A DNA stretch of 64,000 nucleotides, taken from contig JABZLB010000001.1 in NCBI GenBank assembly GCA_015256945.1, positions 1-64,000 on the forward strand, in the 5' to 3' direction. Under the pieces are notes generated by a model. It saw only the letters and a list, made by a program, of their open reading frames with translations. It did not search any database and was not told the origin of the DNA. This DNA is from Prevotellaceae bacterium (GTDB taxonomy: Bacteria; Bacteroidota; Bacteroidia; Bacteroidales; Bacteroidaceae). Position 1 is the first letter of the stretch. Every line of letters begins with the position of its first letter. This document shows positions 26,582 through 35,744 of the stretch, piece by piece. The position numbers were made by a program, and so were the translations under genes.

Positions 26582-28033
26582 TTACATGGTTACTATATTC
26601 TGACGGTAGCGGGCAAAAAAGTCGCGCGGTTGCGTAAGCATCCGCCACAGGCGTGCCGCATCGGCCTGCGGATAGAAGCGCGTCACGTCGGACACACACT
26701 TCTGCTGTCCGTCGGCGGTATTGCCGATAACGCGCACCGATATGGGATAATCGATGTCGAAACTGTCCCAGCCTGGCTGAATCTGATTGAAGTCCCAGAG
26801 ATATCCATTCTCGCTATTGTTGGCATTAATATATTTAGCAGGCTTTTCCGATTCGCCCACGTGCTGTTGTCCTTTGTTCAGAATGTGGCATATTTTCACC
26901 TGTAACTGGAACGCCACATCGGCCTTATGGAAACGCATAATGCCTTTAAAACCCAAACGATCGGGGGCAGAACCAAAGTCAAGACTGCGCTTTTGACGCA
27001 ACAATCCTACCGTATGGCCGTAACGCTGACGCGGTGCTTCGGTGTCGGGGTCGACGAAATCGTCGTTATAAGCCTCTGTAAACAGCTTGCCAAGCTCCTC
27101 TTCAACGGGGTCGGTATCGCGGTATTCGTAGGTGAATATCTCGGGCGTTATCTCGTTAAGATGGGTCTGATCGATGGTTTTATAAAGGCGATATACGTGT
27201 CCGTCGGGCGCAGTCCATGGGTTTACAGCCTCGGGCTTGCCTGAAATTTCAATGGCTTTCCATGCCATGAGCGTATCATACACCACCTTATTCTGCCCGG
27301 GCGTAAAGCCGTCGGGGGCGAAAATGTTCGACGTTGAGAACTTGGTGGCCGGCTCACCCTGCCCCGATTTGTCGCGGAAGGTATAGCGGTCGTAGTAAAA
27401 CTGCGGCGTAGAGAGCGTGCGCGGATAGGCTAATTGCAGCGTTCGTGTACCATCACCCCCGGCCGTTGTGCTGTTTTTCGAGAGCGACGAGTTGCCAATG
27501 CCAAAGAAATGCTGATGTACAAGCAGCGTGGCATTGTCTTCATCGGGAATGCTGTACCCCTCTTTGTCTTTGGTAAATGGGTATCCTGAGAATTGATGAT
27601 TGATGAGCATGCCGTTCTGATCGTAGTATTTCAGCTCCAGTCCGTAGCATATTTCATCTGACGCAATGACGTCGAAGCAGGTGCGTTCGGTGGTAATGGT
27701 CATCTGTCCGTCGTCGTCTTTGGCCATGTCTATTTCCTGCGTGACGGGCGGCAGCGTGGGTTCGCCGCCGGGAATATGATAGGTTGTATAGGCCATTATA
27801 GAGTCGGTGCCGTCGGGTCCTACGCCAATGAGGCCGCCTTTATAGCCCATTCGCAGAATGGCATGCACGGCATATATCTGCTCATGCCCTTTTACGTCGC
27901 GTTCAATAGACGACGGAGGGGCCTGCACTATTTTCTTGAAGAAGCTGTCAACCTGCTCATTGGAGCAGCCTGTAAACAGCAGCAGGGTGGCCATGGCGAG
28001 CCACAGGTATTGTGATGGTTTTGAAAATATCAT
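26582..28033 (-). CDS. Lipoprotein of the unknown receptor locus, first paralogue
   Basis: A 483-residue lipoprotein with signal peptide ending LFTGC (Cys23), then SNEQVDSFF. The domain layout matches the following gene's product (see shared motifs there). Distinct segments are ERTCFDVIASDEICYGLELKYYD and LLVHQHFFGIGN. The repeated hydrophobic/acidic alternation indicates a beta-rich fold. No enzymatic motif is seen and I recognise no named family. It lies 16 bp after the receptor gene, clearly in one operon. A surface-exposed ligand-binding or receptor-gating role is inferred from position, as for other TonB-receptor-linked lipoproteins. Confidence 0.72.
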   Translation of the reverse strand: MIFSKPSQYLWLAMATLLLFTGCSNEQVDSFFKKIVQAPPSSIERDVKGHEQIYAVHAILRMGYKGGLIGVGPDGTDSIMAYTTYHIPGGEPTLPPVTQEIDMAKDDDGQMTITTERTCFDVIASDEICYGLELKYYDQNGMLINHQFSGYPFTKDKEGYSIPDEDNATLLVHQHFFGIGNSSLSKNSTTAGGDGTRTLQLAYPRTLSTPQFYYDRYTFRDKSGQGEPATKFSTSNIFAPDGFTPGQNKVVYDTLMAWKAIEISGKPEAVNPWTAPDGHVYRLYKTIDQTHLNEITPEIFTYEYRDTDPVEEELGKLFTEAYNDDFVDPDTEAPRQRYGHTVGLLRQKRSLDFGSAPDRLGFKGIMRFHKADVAFQLQVKICHILNKGQQHVGESEKPAKYINANNSENGYLWDFNQIQPGWDSFDIDYPISVRVIGNTADGQQKCVSDVTRFYPQADAARLWRMLTQPRDFFARYRQNIVTM

Positions 28034-28049
28034 ATCTTATAACGGTTTT

Positions 28050-30470
28050 TTAGAAATGAAACAGGGTTCGAAGCGAGAAGTTGGCACCGCGCTCGTGGGC
28101 GTAATAGCGAAAGCGGTCGGTATACTCCTTATATAAATTATTGAGGATATTTTCGCCCACAATCATGAATTTCAGCGAGCGACCGTGCGAAAGCGGCAGC
28201 TTAAAGTCGGCCGTACCGTTTAAAAGGAAGTAGGCGGGTGGCGAATCGCTTACGAGGTCCTTATCGGGATCGAAGCGGTTTTGCTTGGTAACGTATATGC
28301 CCGACAGCGACAACGTGGCACGATACTTTTTGTTTGCCGGCATGGGGATGTCGTAATTGGCCGACAGTCCGTACCTGTCTGACGGCATAAAAGGCAGCCA
28401 GTCGTTGTGGGTAAGGTTGCGGGCGAATATCCATTCGCCTTTTCCCACCAGCGAAAGACGCTTCATGGGGCGTGCCGTTACCTCGATGTCGCCACCGTAA
28501 AGGCGCACATTGTCCTGGTCATAAATAAATTTCGGGTACTTGCCGCTGGGATGATTGTGGAACCTGTCCTTGCCTGCGCCTATGTGATCGTATATATAAC
28601 TGTTGACGCGCTGGTAGAAAAGGCTCGGCTCTACCGACAGCCACGTGTTGCGATAGCGTGTGCCGGCCACGAGCTTATAACCGCGCTCGCTGGCCAGATT
28701 GCGGTTACCCACAACCCAGTAAGAGCCGTCTTGCAAGCCGATAGAATAAAGTTCGTTAATATCTGGCGGACGCCACGACCAGCCTATATTGGCGCGAGCG
28801 TCCCAGTTGTCGTTGAACTGGTAGTGGCCTGCCAGGCTCATCGTGAAGTTACTGTATAGTTTAAAGTCGTCGTAATAGGTGTAATTGCTCAGGCTGCTGT
28901 ACCCGTTTACCGACATTACACGAAAGTCATACCGCATGCCGAGGGCCATCTGCAGCTTGTTGAATTGTGCCTTGTGCAGGAAATAACCGCCCATCGACAG
29001 CGCGGCAAAGTTGGGAACAAAGGCCGGTTGCTTCGTACCGGGATAGTTAAAATTGGTTTGATAGGTGTTCGACGTACCGGCATCGGTGGTCATGTTCCAC
29101 AGTTTCCAGCGGGCATGCCACAGCACATCGAGCTTGGTTGTTTTCAAAATAAGGTCCTGTACGGGAATCCAGCTCCACTGTGCCTTTTTGCGATTCTCAA
29201 ACTCCTGACGCAGATTTTCCTGGAACGACAGCGTAAAGTCAATGCGATGATTCTCATTTATGTTCCATTTTACCTCGCCTTTCATCGTGACGTGTTGCGA
29301 TTGCTGGAAAGGAGGCTTTATGCGATAGGAGAAGGGAAAGATGGTTTCGGGCGACGGCCGGCCGTATTCGAAACGCTTGATAAGCTGTGAAAGGTCCGAA
29401 ATTTTGCTGGCATAATATATGCCGCTGCGCTGATAGTAGAGGCTTGTAAAGAACGTTGCCGTAAACTTCCGGCCGCGATAGCCGGCCTGTGCCGACAGGC
29501 TGATGGTGTTATAACCCGTGTTGTTGAGCACGTAGTCGGCCGTACGATAGTCGCCTCCGCGTGTGTACATGCCGTGAACACGCAAGCCAAGGTTTCCGTA
29601 TCCGCTTTCAACGCTGGCCGATGTGCTCACACCGCGTGCGTTGGTATCATATCCTGTATTGACGTTGCCATGGAAAACGGGACGCTTCTGGCCGTAGGGA
29701 AGCTCGGCATCGTTCAGCAAAACCACGCCGCCCATGGCACCGAAGCCATACCTTATACATTCGGCTCCCTTCACCACTTCGACCATACTCGAACCGGTAT
29801 AGTCTAATTCGGGAGCGTGATCAGCCCCCCAGCTCTGGCTCTCGAGGCGCACACCGTTGTTCATTAACAAAATACGGCTGCTGTGCATACCCTGTATAAC
29901 GGGCTTGGCAATGGTGTTACCCGTGCTTACCGAGCTTACACCGGGCACGGTTTCCAGCAGTTTTGCCAGCGACGTGGCACCACCGCGCTCGAGCGTTTCC
30001 GAGCTTATGGCCGACGATTGCTGAAGGGCATTGGTATGCCTTTTCTTTGCCGTTACCTCTACATTATCGAGCTGGCGCGAGTCGTCGCTGAGGCGGATGG
30101 TGATGGTTTGTCCCGGTGTGACGGTAACCATCTTCGATACACTTTTGTAGCCCACGTAGGAAACATCGGCCTTTACTTTCTCTACCGCATGATCGAACTT
30201 GCACACGCAGCGGCCCTGCACATCGGTAATGGCAGGGCTTATCGCGCCCTTGCAGCGCACGGCAGCCCCGATAAGGGGTTCGCCTGTTTGCTCAGATACT
30301 ACCTTAAAGGTAACTTCGAAGAGGGGTGCAGGGGCTTGTACATGAGCCTCGGCAACACGGGCACCGGCGCTTGCCACCACAGGGGGAGCAAACATACACA
30401 GCAATGCAAAGCCCGTAGCGGATAGGAGTGTTTTGGAATACACCGCGAGTTTTGGATTAATTTGTAACAT
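28050..30470 (-). CDS. TonB-dependent receptor (non-SusC, metal/cofactor type)
   Basis: Outer-membrane receptor of 806 residues. It has a signal peptide, a CarboxypepD_reg-like domain (about 50-130: EVTFKVVSEQTGEPLIGAAV), and a TonB-box-like LDNVEVTAKKRH. The plug reads LLETVPGVSSVSTGNTIAKP, GMHSSRILLMNNGVRLESQS and WGADHAPELDYTGSSMVEVV; the barrel ends in FHF. The QSWGADHAPE segment is shared with receptors of the ZnuD/haem-metal type rather than SusC. The ligand is unknown, though metal or a metal complex is a reasonable guess given the His-rich partner lipoprotein. A TACCTTTG promoter lies at 30632-30639. It is the first gene of an operon with two paralogous lipoproteins and a DUF4876 protein. 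Confidence 0.9.
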   Translation of the reverse strand: MLQINPKLAVYSKTLLSATGFALLCMFAPPVVASAGARVAEAHVQAPAPLFEVTFKVVSEQTGEPLIGAAVRCKGAISPAITDVQGRCVCKFDHAVEKVKADVSYVGYKSVSKMVTVTPGQTITIRLSDDSRQLDNVEVTAKKRHTNALQQSSAISSETLERGGATSLAKLLETVPGVSSVSTGNTIAKPVIQGMHSSRILLMNNGVRLESQSWGADHAPELDYTGSSMVEVVKGAECIRYGFGAMGGVVLLNDAELPYGQKRPVFHGNVNTGYDTNARGVSTSASVESGYGNLGLRVHGMYTRGGDYRTADYVLNNTGYNTISLSAQAGYRGRKFTATFFTSLYYQRSGIYYASKISDLSQLIKRFEYGRPSPETIFPFSYRIKPPFQQSQHVTMKGEVKWNINENHRIDFTLSFQENLRQEFENRKKAQWSWIPVQDLILKTTKLDVLWHARWKLWNMTTDAGTSNTYQTNFNYPGTKQPAFVPNFAALSMGGYFLHKAQFNKLQMALGMRYDFRVMSVNGYSSLSNYTYYDDFKLYSNFTMSLAGHYQFNDNWDARANIGWSWRPPDINELYSIGLQDGSYWVVGNRNLASERGYKLVAGTRYRNTWLSVEPSLFYQRVNSYIYDHIGAGKDRFHNHPSGKYPKFIYDQDNVRLYGGDIEVTARPMKRLSLVGKGEWIFARNLTHNDWLPFMPSDRYGLSANYDIPMPANKKYRATLSLSGIYVTKQNRFDPDKDLVSDSPPAYFLLNGTADFKLPLSHGRSLKFMIVGENILNNLYKEYTDRFRYYAHERGANFSLRTLFHF

Positions 30471-30631
30471 TCTGTTTAACAGTTCTTAGTTTTTATGATG
30501 GGTTTTTATCGTAAGGTTCGGCCCTTACCTCCCTTCTTCACAAACACAGTTTGATAAATAAAGGCAGCCTGCAAGGTTTTAGGCGTCACCACCAGTAGCA
30601 TTTTCACAACGCACCGGCACGATAACAATTG

Positions 30632-30639
30632 CAAAGGTA
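30632..30639 (-). promoter_or_regulatory. -7 element of the receptor operon
   Basis: TACCTTTG on the minus strand with a TTG about 20 bp upstream; the leader would be ~155 nt. The rest of 30471-31064 holds purine-rich repeats (30667-30726, 30985-31031), a short inverted repeat (TGGTATAG/CTATACCA, 30796-30819) and no gene. Confidence 0.6.
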
Positions 30640-31031
30640 GGCAGAAAAAGGGAAAGGAGCAATACTCAAAAATAGTGAAAATAATAAGGAGACAGGAGTT
30701 AGGAGGAGTTAAGGAGGTAAGACAAATGCCTGTTTCACCTTAATATAAAGAAGGTTTAGATGTAAAATGGTGACCGTTTCACATTCATGTAAAAGTGGTA
30801 TAGAAGCACGGCTATACCAGTTTCAACATGATATAGAATCTGTTCAGGAATCTGGCAAAATCGGTTTCACGCATACGCCGGGACGAGGAAAGGCAGGACT
30901 ATTCCGCTAACTACCAGACACTGGTATCCTTAACTTCGGACGAAACAATACGAAGTTGTTCAACTTTTTTACCTTTTTATCATATTTCCTTATTAACAAC
31001 TCCTTATAACTCCTTAACTCTTGCCTCCTGT

Positions 31032-31075
31032 TTTCATCATAACGCATTCTCTTTGCAGAACGCGTTATGATGAAA
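31032..31075 (-). terminator. Inverted repeat spanning the mntH stop codon
   Basis: A 14-bp perfect stem (TTTCATCATAACGC at 31032-31045, complement at 31062-31075) with a 16-nt loop includes the last codons and the stop of the Nramp gene. No T-run follows, so it may be a stabilising or weak terminator hairpin. Confidence 0.6.
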
Positions 31076-32330
31076 CAGACTCGTAGAACAGCCATATATT
31101 CAGCGCGGTGACAACAGCTGCTATGGCATAAAGGAACACGGCGTTGGGCTTGCGGTTGGCGTATTTGCCCATGACGCGGTGCGAAGACGTGAGATATACC
31201 TGCAGAAAAACGGTGAAAGGCAACTGCACGCTCAGTGCCATCTGCGAGATGATAAGACCATAAAAGGGGTCGCTGATGAAGAAAATGACAAGCAACGACA
31301 CGCCATACGACAGCACAATACCCACTATCGAGTGGGGGTCGCGCACGTTATAGGGTTCGTTAAACAGGCCTGCGAAGATGCTTCCTGCGGCCATTCCACT
31401 CGTCACCGTGCTCGAAATGCCGGCCAGCAACAGCGCCAGGGCGAAGACAGTACCCGCATTGGCGCCCAGAAGAGGCTCGAGAAGCTGTTTGGCCTGCCCC
31501 AGATCATCGACTGCCGTATGATGCTGAAAGAAGGTGGTAGCGGCCAGAAGTATCATGGCGCTGTTAATAGCCCACCCCACAATCATCGAGAAAAGGGTAT
31601 CGAAAAACTCGTAACGGAGGGCCTTTTCCATCGAAGCCTCGCCCTCCTGATTGATTTGACGGCTCTGGATTACCTCCGAATGCAGAAACAAATTGTGCGG
31701 CATGACCACAGCTCCCAATACGCTCATAATAATGAGCATGCTGCCATGGGGCACCGACGGCACCACCCACGCACGCGAAGCCTGAAACCAGTCGACGTCG
31801 ACAAGGAACAATTCGTAGATGAACGACAGGCCGATGACGCTCACAAACCCTATGATTGCACGCTCCATACGCCTGTAAGTATTGGTAAACAACAGCAGCG
31901 ACACCACCACAACCGTTATCAACGAGCCCCACACAAGGGGCACACCGAAGAGCATCTGCAACGCAATGGCCGAACCTAATATCTCTGCCAGCGAGGTGGA
32001 TATGCTGGCAAGAACCGCACTTCCTATCACAGGGCGGCTCACCCATGAGGGTGTATACTTCACGGCGGCTTCGCTAAGGCACAGCCCCGTCACAATACCA
32101 AGGTGGGCCACATTATGCTGAAGGGCAATGAGCATGATGGTAGAAAGCGTTACTACCCACAGAAGGGCGTAGCCATACTCGGAGCCTGCGGCAAAGTTAC
32201 TGGCCCAGTTGCCGGGGTCGATAAAGCCAACGGTAACGAGAAGACCCGGTCCGATATACTTAAAAATGTCGATACCGCCGAGTATCCGCTTATGATCGCG
32301 GCGCCTTAATTCGCGTAAGAGGTTCATCAT
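31065..32330 (-). CDS. mntH: Nramp-family divalent metal transporter
   Basis: Inner-membrane, proton-coupled importer of manganese and/or ferrous iron. The 421-residue protein (MMNLL start) has about eleven hydrophobic segments and the two metal-site motifs of the family: DPGN at residues 38-41 in TM1 and MPHN at 210-213 in TM6. The frame is open 16 codons further upstream; the polar extension is unlike the family, so MM at 32330/32327 is taken. A promoter of the form TTG-N19-TAACTTTG lies at 32415-32444, about 85 bp upstream. The gene is alone; no MntR/DtxR-type regulator adjoins. Manganese is the usual substrate but iron cannot be excluded. Confidence 0.93.
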   Translation of the reverse strand: MMNLLRELRRRDHKRILGGIDIFKYIGPGLLVTVGFIDPGNWASNFAAGSEYGYALLWVVTLSTIMLIALQHNVAHLGIVTGLCLSEAAVKYTPSWVSRPVIGSAVLASISTSLAEILGSAIALQMLFGVPLVWGSLITVVVVSLLLFTNTYRRMERAIIGFVSVIGLSFIYELFLVDVDWFQASRAWVVPSVPHGSMLIIMSVLGAVVMPHNLFLHSEVIQSRQINQEGEASMEKALRYEFFDTLFSMIVGWAINSAMILLAATTFFQHHTAVDDLGQAKQLLEPLLGANAGTVFALALLLAGISSTVTSGMAAGSIFAGLFNEPYNVRDPHSIVGIVLSYGVSLLVIFFISDPFYGLIISQMALSVQLPFTVFLQVYLTSSHRVMGKYANRKPNAVFLYAIAAVVTALNIWLFYESVSS

Positions 32331-32414
32331 ATTTGTCGTTTCTTTTCGTGGTTCGCGCCGCAGGCGGTCATCGGGCAAGCGTTGTCGTCAGCACATGCCG
32401 TTGGCATAAGACGG

Positions 32415-32444
32415 CAAAGTTAAGAAAAATATCGTTGCGTGCAA
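32415..32444 (-). promoter_or_regulatory. Promoter of mntH
   Basis: TAACTTTG (-7) at 32415-32422 on the minus strand with TTG 19 bp upstream, close to the Bacteroidota consensus. Confidence 0.65.
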
Positions 32445-32641
32445 GTATTTTCGGTATATATATTTCGCACCATCCCAAAAGTTTTCTTCTCTGCTCAACG
32501 CCAGATGCTACCGGTATATTTTTTTCTTTACATAGCAGAAAAACCGCTTGCGTTATGCCGTCACCGGCAGGAGAACGCGCATTTTTACCACAAAACCTGC
32601 ATTTTTCGTGCCGATGAACGAAAATTTCATATCAACAAAAA

Positions 32642-32676
32642 GGTTCGTCCTGGCCCACAATCTGGCCGGACGAACC
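32642..32676 (-). terminator. Orphan terminator-like hairpin
   Basis: A 9-bp stem (GGTTCGTCC / GGACGAACC) with a 17-nt loop. On the minus strand it is followed directly by TTTTTGTTG, as in an intrinsic terminator, yet no coding gene lies upstream on that strand for at least 600 bp. It may end a short untranslated transcript. Confidence 0.55.
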
Positions 32677-32766
32677 GTACAAAACTATGGTATGCAGGGT
32701 AAAACAACGCGACTCCGTCAAACACACACGCTTCCTTTATTTCCCCTGTCAAGTACGAAGGACGCG

Positions 32767-32856
32767 GCAAATAAGCGGTATGTCACCTCCTCGCCTGTAT
32801 GTTACTGGGCATTCATGTTTACCTAAAGCGGAGCAAATAAGCGGTATGTCACCTCC
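32767..32856. repeat. 24-bp perfect direct repeat, spacing 66 bp
   Basis: The 24-bp word beginning GCAAATAAGCGGTATGTCAC occurs at 32767-32790 and again at 32833-32856, followed in both cases by a CGCCTGT/TGCCTGT variant. It lies in the long gap between mntH and the ATPase gene, near the double-palindrome copy 3. Confidence 0.85.
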
Positions 32857-32919
32857 ATGCCTGTTATATGACAACCCGTTACCTGCGATATTACACACCC
32901 TTTACGCCGTGATGCTCAT

Positions 32920-33004
32920 TGTTCGGCGGCCGTCGCCAGTGCTGCTGACGGCCGTCACACCCGTCATTCGGCGGCCGTCAGCAATGCTTATGACGGCCGC
33001 CAAC
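32920..33004. repeat. Double-palindrome element, copy 3
   Basis: Third member of the ~86-bp family (TGTTCGGCGGCCGTC start, two halves ~45 bp apart). It lies between the divergent mntH and ATPase genes, 5' of both. The gap 32331-33345 otherwise holds AT-rich TTTTTAC tracts at 33110-33290 and no gene. Confidence 0.8.
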
Positions 33005-33287
33005 CCCCGGCGTTACATCGTTAAGTCCCTGCCCTGTGGCCGCAACCCGGGCAGCTCCACGGTTAAAAGCACGCTGCAAATCAAGGCCATCCCGTCACCC
33101 CATACACCGCCCTTTAATTCTTTAATTTTTTAATCTTTTAATTTTCAGCGCAGCCCTTTAATTCTTTAATTTTTTAATCCTTTACCTTTAAACACCGCCT
33201 TTTACTTTTTTACCCTTTTACTCTTTTACCTTTAAGCGCAGCCTTTTAATTCTTTAATTTTTTACTTTTTTACCTTTAAAAACCCTA

Positions 33288-33337
33288 TCTTTGCAGTATT
33301 AACTGCAGAAAAGTGTATCTTTACCACACTTTTCTGC
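33288..33337 (+). promoter_or_regulatory. Promoter and leader hairpin of the ATPase gene
   Basis: TATCTTTG (-7) begins at about 33289. It is followed by a perfect 12-bp inverted repeat, GCAGAAAAGTGT (33305-33316) with its complement at 33326-33337 and a 9-nt loop, ending 8 bp before the first ATG. The hairpin would form the very 5' end of the mRNA, where it could protect the transcript or control initiation. Confidence 0.65.
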
Positions 33338-33345
33338 GCTTAAAA

Positions 33346-34683
33346 ATGTTTATGGAGATAAAAAGAAACATTGTAGAAGCATTTAGAAAATGGAAAGATG
33401 CTCCCGACCGCAAGCCCATATTGCTGAAAGGTGCCCGACAGATTGGCAAGACATGGGCCATGGAAACGTTCGGCAAAGAGGCTTTTGACTACTGTGCAAA
33501 ATTTGATTTTGACAGGCAACCCGAACTGAAATCGGTATTCCAGACTTCAAAAAGTCCAGACAGAATACTCAAAGATCTGGAACTCTACACGGAAGTACCT
33601 CTCATAGCCGGGAGGACACTCATTATCTTTGATGAGATACAAGAGTGTGAAGAAGCACTGAACAGTTTGAAGTATTTCTACGAAGACGCGCCCCAATTTC
33701 ACATTATTGCAGCAGGGAGTTTGCTTGGCGTAGCCGTAAAAAGGCGCAGAATGACCGTGCCCGTAGGCAAGGTAAGCGTGATGAGAATGTACCCCATTAC
33801 CTTTAAAGAGTTCCTGAGGGCAGCCGATGAAAAGACATTCAACTTTGTAAATAGCCTGAAAGAAGCCAGTCGTTTACCCGAGATTATACTGAATAAGCTG
33901 AATACAGAATACCGGCGATACCTTATTTGCGGCGGAATGCCCGAAGCCGTTATCAGCTTATTAGACAATAAAGGCATAGAAACCATGGAGAAGGTGCAGC
34001 AGGATATTCTTGATCTTTACGAATTAGACTTCGCCAAATATGCCGAAACAAAAGACATTCCACGTATTCATGCCATCTGGCATTCGCTGCCTTCGCAGCT
34101 TGCAAAGGAGAATCGTAAGTTTATATACAAGGTGGTTAAGGCTGGGGCGAGGTCGAAAGACTATGAAGATGCTCTTCTCTGGCTGGAAGATGCGGGAATG
34201 ATTTACAGGGTTTTCAATATGACAAAAGCCAGTATGCCTGTTACTGCATACGCTGATTTGTCGGCCTTTAAGGTCTATGCCTGCGACTGTGGACTATTAA
34301 GACGGCTTGCCCGACTGCCAGCAACCGTTCTTCTTAATTCAGGGAGCAATTATACAGAATTTAAGGGAAGCATGGCCGAAAATGCCGTTTTGCAGTCGCT
34401 TATCTCTCTTTTAAGAGACGACATACCCCTTTATTGGTCGCCGGACAGCCGTGCAGAGGTCGAGTTTGTTATTCAGTGGGATGCAAGCATTATTCCGATA
34501 GAGGTAAAGGCTGAGAATTGTATCAGTGGCAAAAGCCTGTCTGTTTACACCAGGAAATACCAGCCGAAGAACCGTATTCGCTTTTCTTCTCTGAACCTTC
34601 AATATAACGAAGGGTTGCTGAGTTGCCCTTCACCATTGGCCGAATGGTTCTATAAATTTCTGCCACAGGAACAGAAAAGATAA
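33346..34683 (+). CDS. AAA_14/DUF4143-family ATPase
   Basis: A 445-residue P-loop ATPase of the AAA_14-DUF4143 type, a widespread prokaryotic family of unclear function, often mobile or multi-copy. Walker A is PILLKGARQIGKTWAM, Walker B LIIFDEIQEC, and the sensor region IIAAGSLLGVAV follows. The C-terminal DUF4143 domain includes the nuclease-like SPDSRAEVEFVIQ and PIEVKAEN, the E-x-K pattern of restriction-type folds. MFMEIKRN gives two candidate ATGs (33346, 33352); the frame extends 11 codons upstream into the leader hairpin, so that extension was rejected. It has its own promoter and terminator. Base composition looks more AT-rich than its neighbours, compatible with acquisition by transfer. 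Confidence 0.9.
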   Translation: MFMEIKRNIVEAFRKWKDAPDRKPILLKGARQIGKTWAMETFGKEAFDYCAKFDFDRQPELKSVFQTSKSPDRILKDLELYTEVPLIAGRTLIIFDEIQECEEALNSLKYFYEDAPQFHIIAAGSLLGVAVKRRRMTVPVGKVSVMRMYPITFKEFLRAADEKTFNFVNSLKEASRLPEIILNKLNTEYRRYLICGGMPEAVISLLDNKGIETMEKVQQDILDLYELDFAKYAETKDIPRIHAIWHSLPSQLAKENRKFIYKVVKAGARSKDYEDALLWLEDAGMIYRVFNMTKASMPVTAYADLSAFKVYACDCGLLRRLARLPATVLLNSGSNYTEFKGSMAENAVLQSLISLLRDDIPLYWSPDSRAEVEFVIQWDASIIPIEVKAENCISGKSLSVYTRKYQPKNRIRFSSLNLQYNEGLLSCPSPLAEWFYKFLPQEQKR

Positions 34684-34714
34684 TTCCTGCCCCAATTATT
34701 ATGGGGCAGGAATT
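34682..34714 (+). terminator. Terminator of the ATPase gene
   Basis: A perfect 13-bp stem (AATTCCTGCCCCA / TGGGGCAGGAATT) with a 7-nt loop starts at the stop codon and is followed by a T-rich run. Confidence 0.9.
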
Positions 34715-34780
34715 ATCTTATTCAAACATGTTTCGGCACCGCCTTTTTACTTTTTTACCCTTTTACTTTTTTACCTTTCA

Positions 34781-35605
34781 ATGCCTTTCCCCGTCTATAT
34801 AGCCATTCTTGGGCTCCTCTTTCTGGTTCTCTTCTCCGCAGAATACCTTTTGTCGCTGGCCGGTATCATACGGTTCGACCCCTATTATCTTATGTGGCCA
34901 CTGCTCGCCGTCGCCTGTTTTGTCACGGCCTTGCTGTGGTTTGGTCTGGCGTCGCTGACGAGATATGTGAGCCGCGAGAGGCGGCAGATGCGCGCCGTTG
35001 TCCGTGCGGCCGAGGGCGCCATGGGCTGCAGGGCCTACAGTGACCATTGGTGGCACGTGCTGTTTGTCGACACCAGCCTTAACATTTCGTACAACCGGCG
35101 TCAGCACAACTATCAGTTCTTCTGCTCGTTCTTACAGATTCCGCCCACGGGCGCGCCGGAATGGTTCGATGCGGAGATGCAAACCTTGCGCCAACGGCTC
35201 GCCGAGCTGTCGGCCGACTTGAGTTTGGACACATCCGAACCGGTGGGGATGGTTGCCGAAGTAGCCGTCACCATATCTGCCTCGCAGCTCACCCGCGACC
35301 TCGTCGCCCCGCTCTGCCGACTCCTGAACGACGTCCACGCCCGCTCCTGGCACGATAATTATTATATCCACATGGCCACCGATGAAACCGATTTCTATGC
35401 CGAGGTAGACTATAGCGTTTGTAGGGCCGTTTTCCGCTTTTCCGACGGCCGCACCCTCTGCGTAACCCCCGCCACCGCTGACGAGGCCGTGAACCACCTG
35501 CCCGAGGAGCTTTGCATACTCTTAGACTACACCGCCTACGACCTTTCCCCCGCCATACTCATCTCCCGTGCAGCCTTCGAACAGCAGCTCCCCGTTGACG
35601 TCTAA
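34781..35605 (+). CDS. Unknown protein with two N-terminal membrane helices
   Basis: A 274-residue protein I do not recognise. Residues 5-27 (VYIAILGLLFLVLFSAEYLL) and 37-58 (YYLMWPLLAVACFVTALLWF) are membrane segments. A cytosolic or periplasmic soluble part of ~210 residues follows, rich in Trp/Tyr/His (YSDHWWHVLFVDTS, YNRRQHNYQFF), with an acidic C-terminal half. There is no catalytic motif. The start ATG at 34781 directly follows an AT-rich TTTTTAC tract. It lies downstream of the ATPase terminator and before a convergent terminator, so it is probably a single-gene unit. Codon use (many GCC/CGC/CTC) is more GC-rich than that of the ATPase next to it. Confidence 0.65.
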   Translation: MPFPVYIAILGLLFLVLFSAEYLLSLAGIIRFDPYYLMWPLLAVACFVTALLWFGLASLTRYVSRERRQMRAVVRAAEGAMGCRAYSDHWWHVLFVDTSLNISYNRRQHNYQFFCSFLQIPPTGAPEWFDAEMQTLRQRLAELSADLSLDTSEPVGMVAEVAVTISASQLTRDLVAPLCRLLNDVHARSWHDNYYIHMATDETDFYAEVDYSVCRAVFRFSDGRTLCVTPATADEAVNHLPEELCILLDYTAYDLSPAILISRAAFEQQLPVDV

Positions 35606-35692
35606 GGACCTCTGCCCCGCTCTTTTTCCCTTTCCTCTCTTTTCCTTTTTTCCCTTTAAACGCAGTATCTTACCTTCATATTCCTCCAAACA

Positions 35693-35726
35693 AAAACTCC
35701 TGAGCCTTTGCAGGCTCAGGAGTTTT
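35693..35726. terminator. Bidirectional terminator
   Basis: A perfect 14-bp stem (AAAACTCCTGAGCC / GGCTCAGGAGTTTT) with a 6-nt loop, with A/T runs at its ends, between the convergent unknown gene and the PUL lipoprotein gene. Confidence 0.92.
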
Positions 35727-35744
35727 GTAATGAAGCAATGCTGT

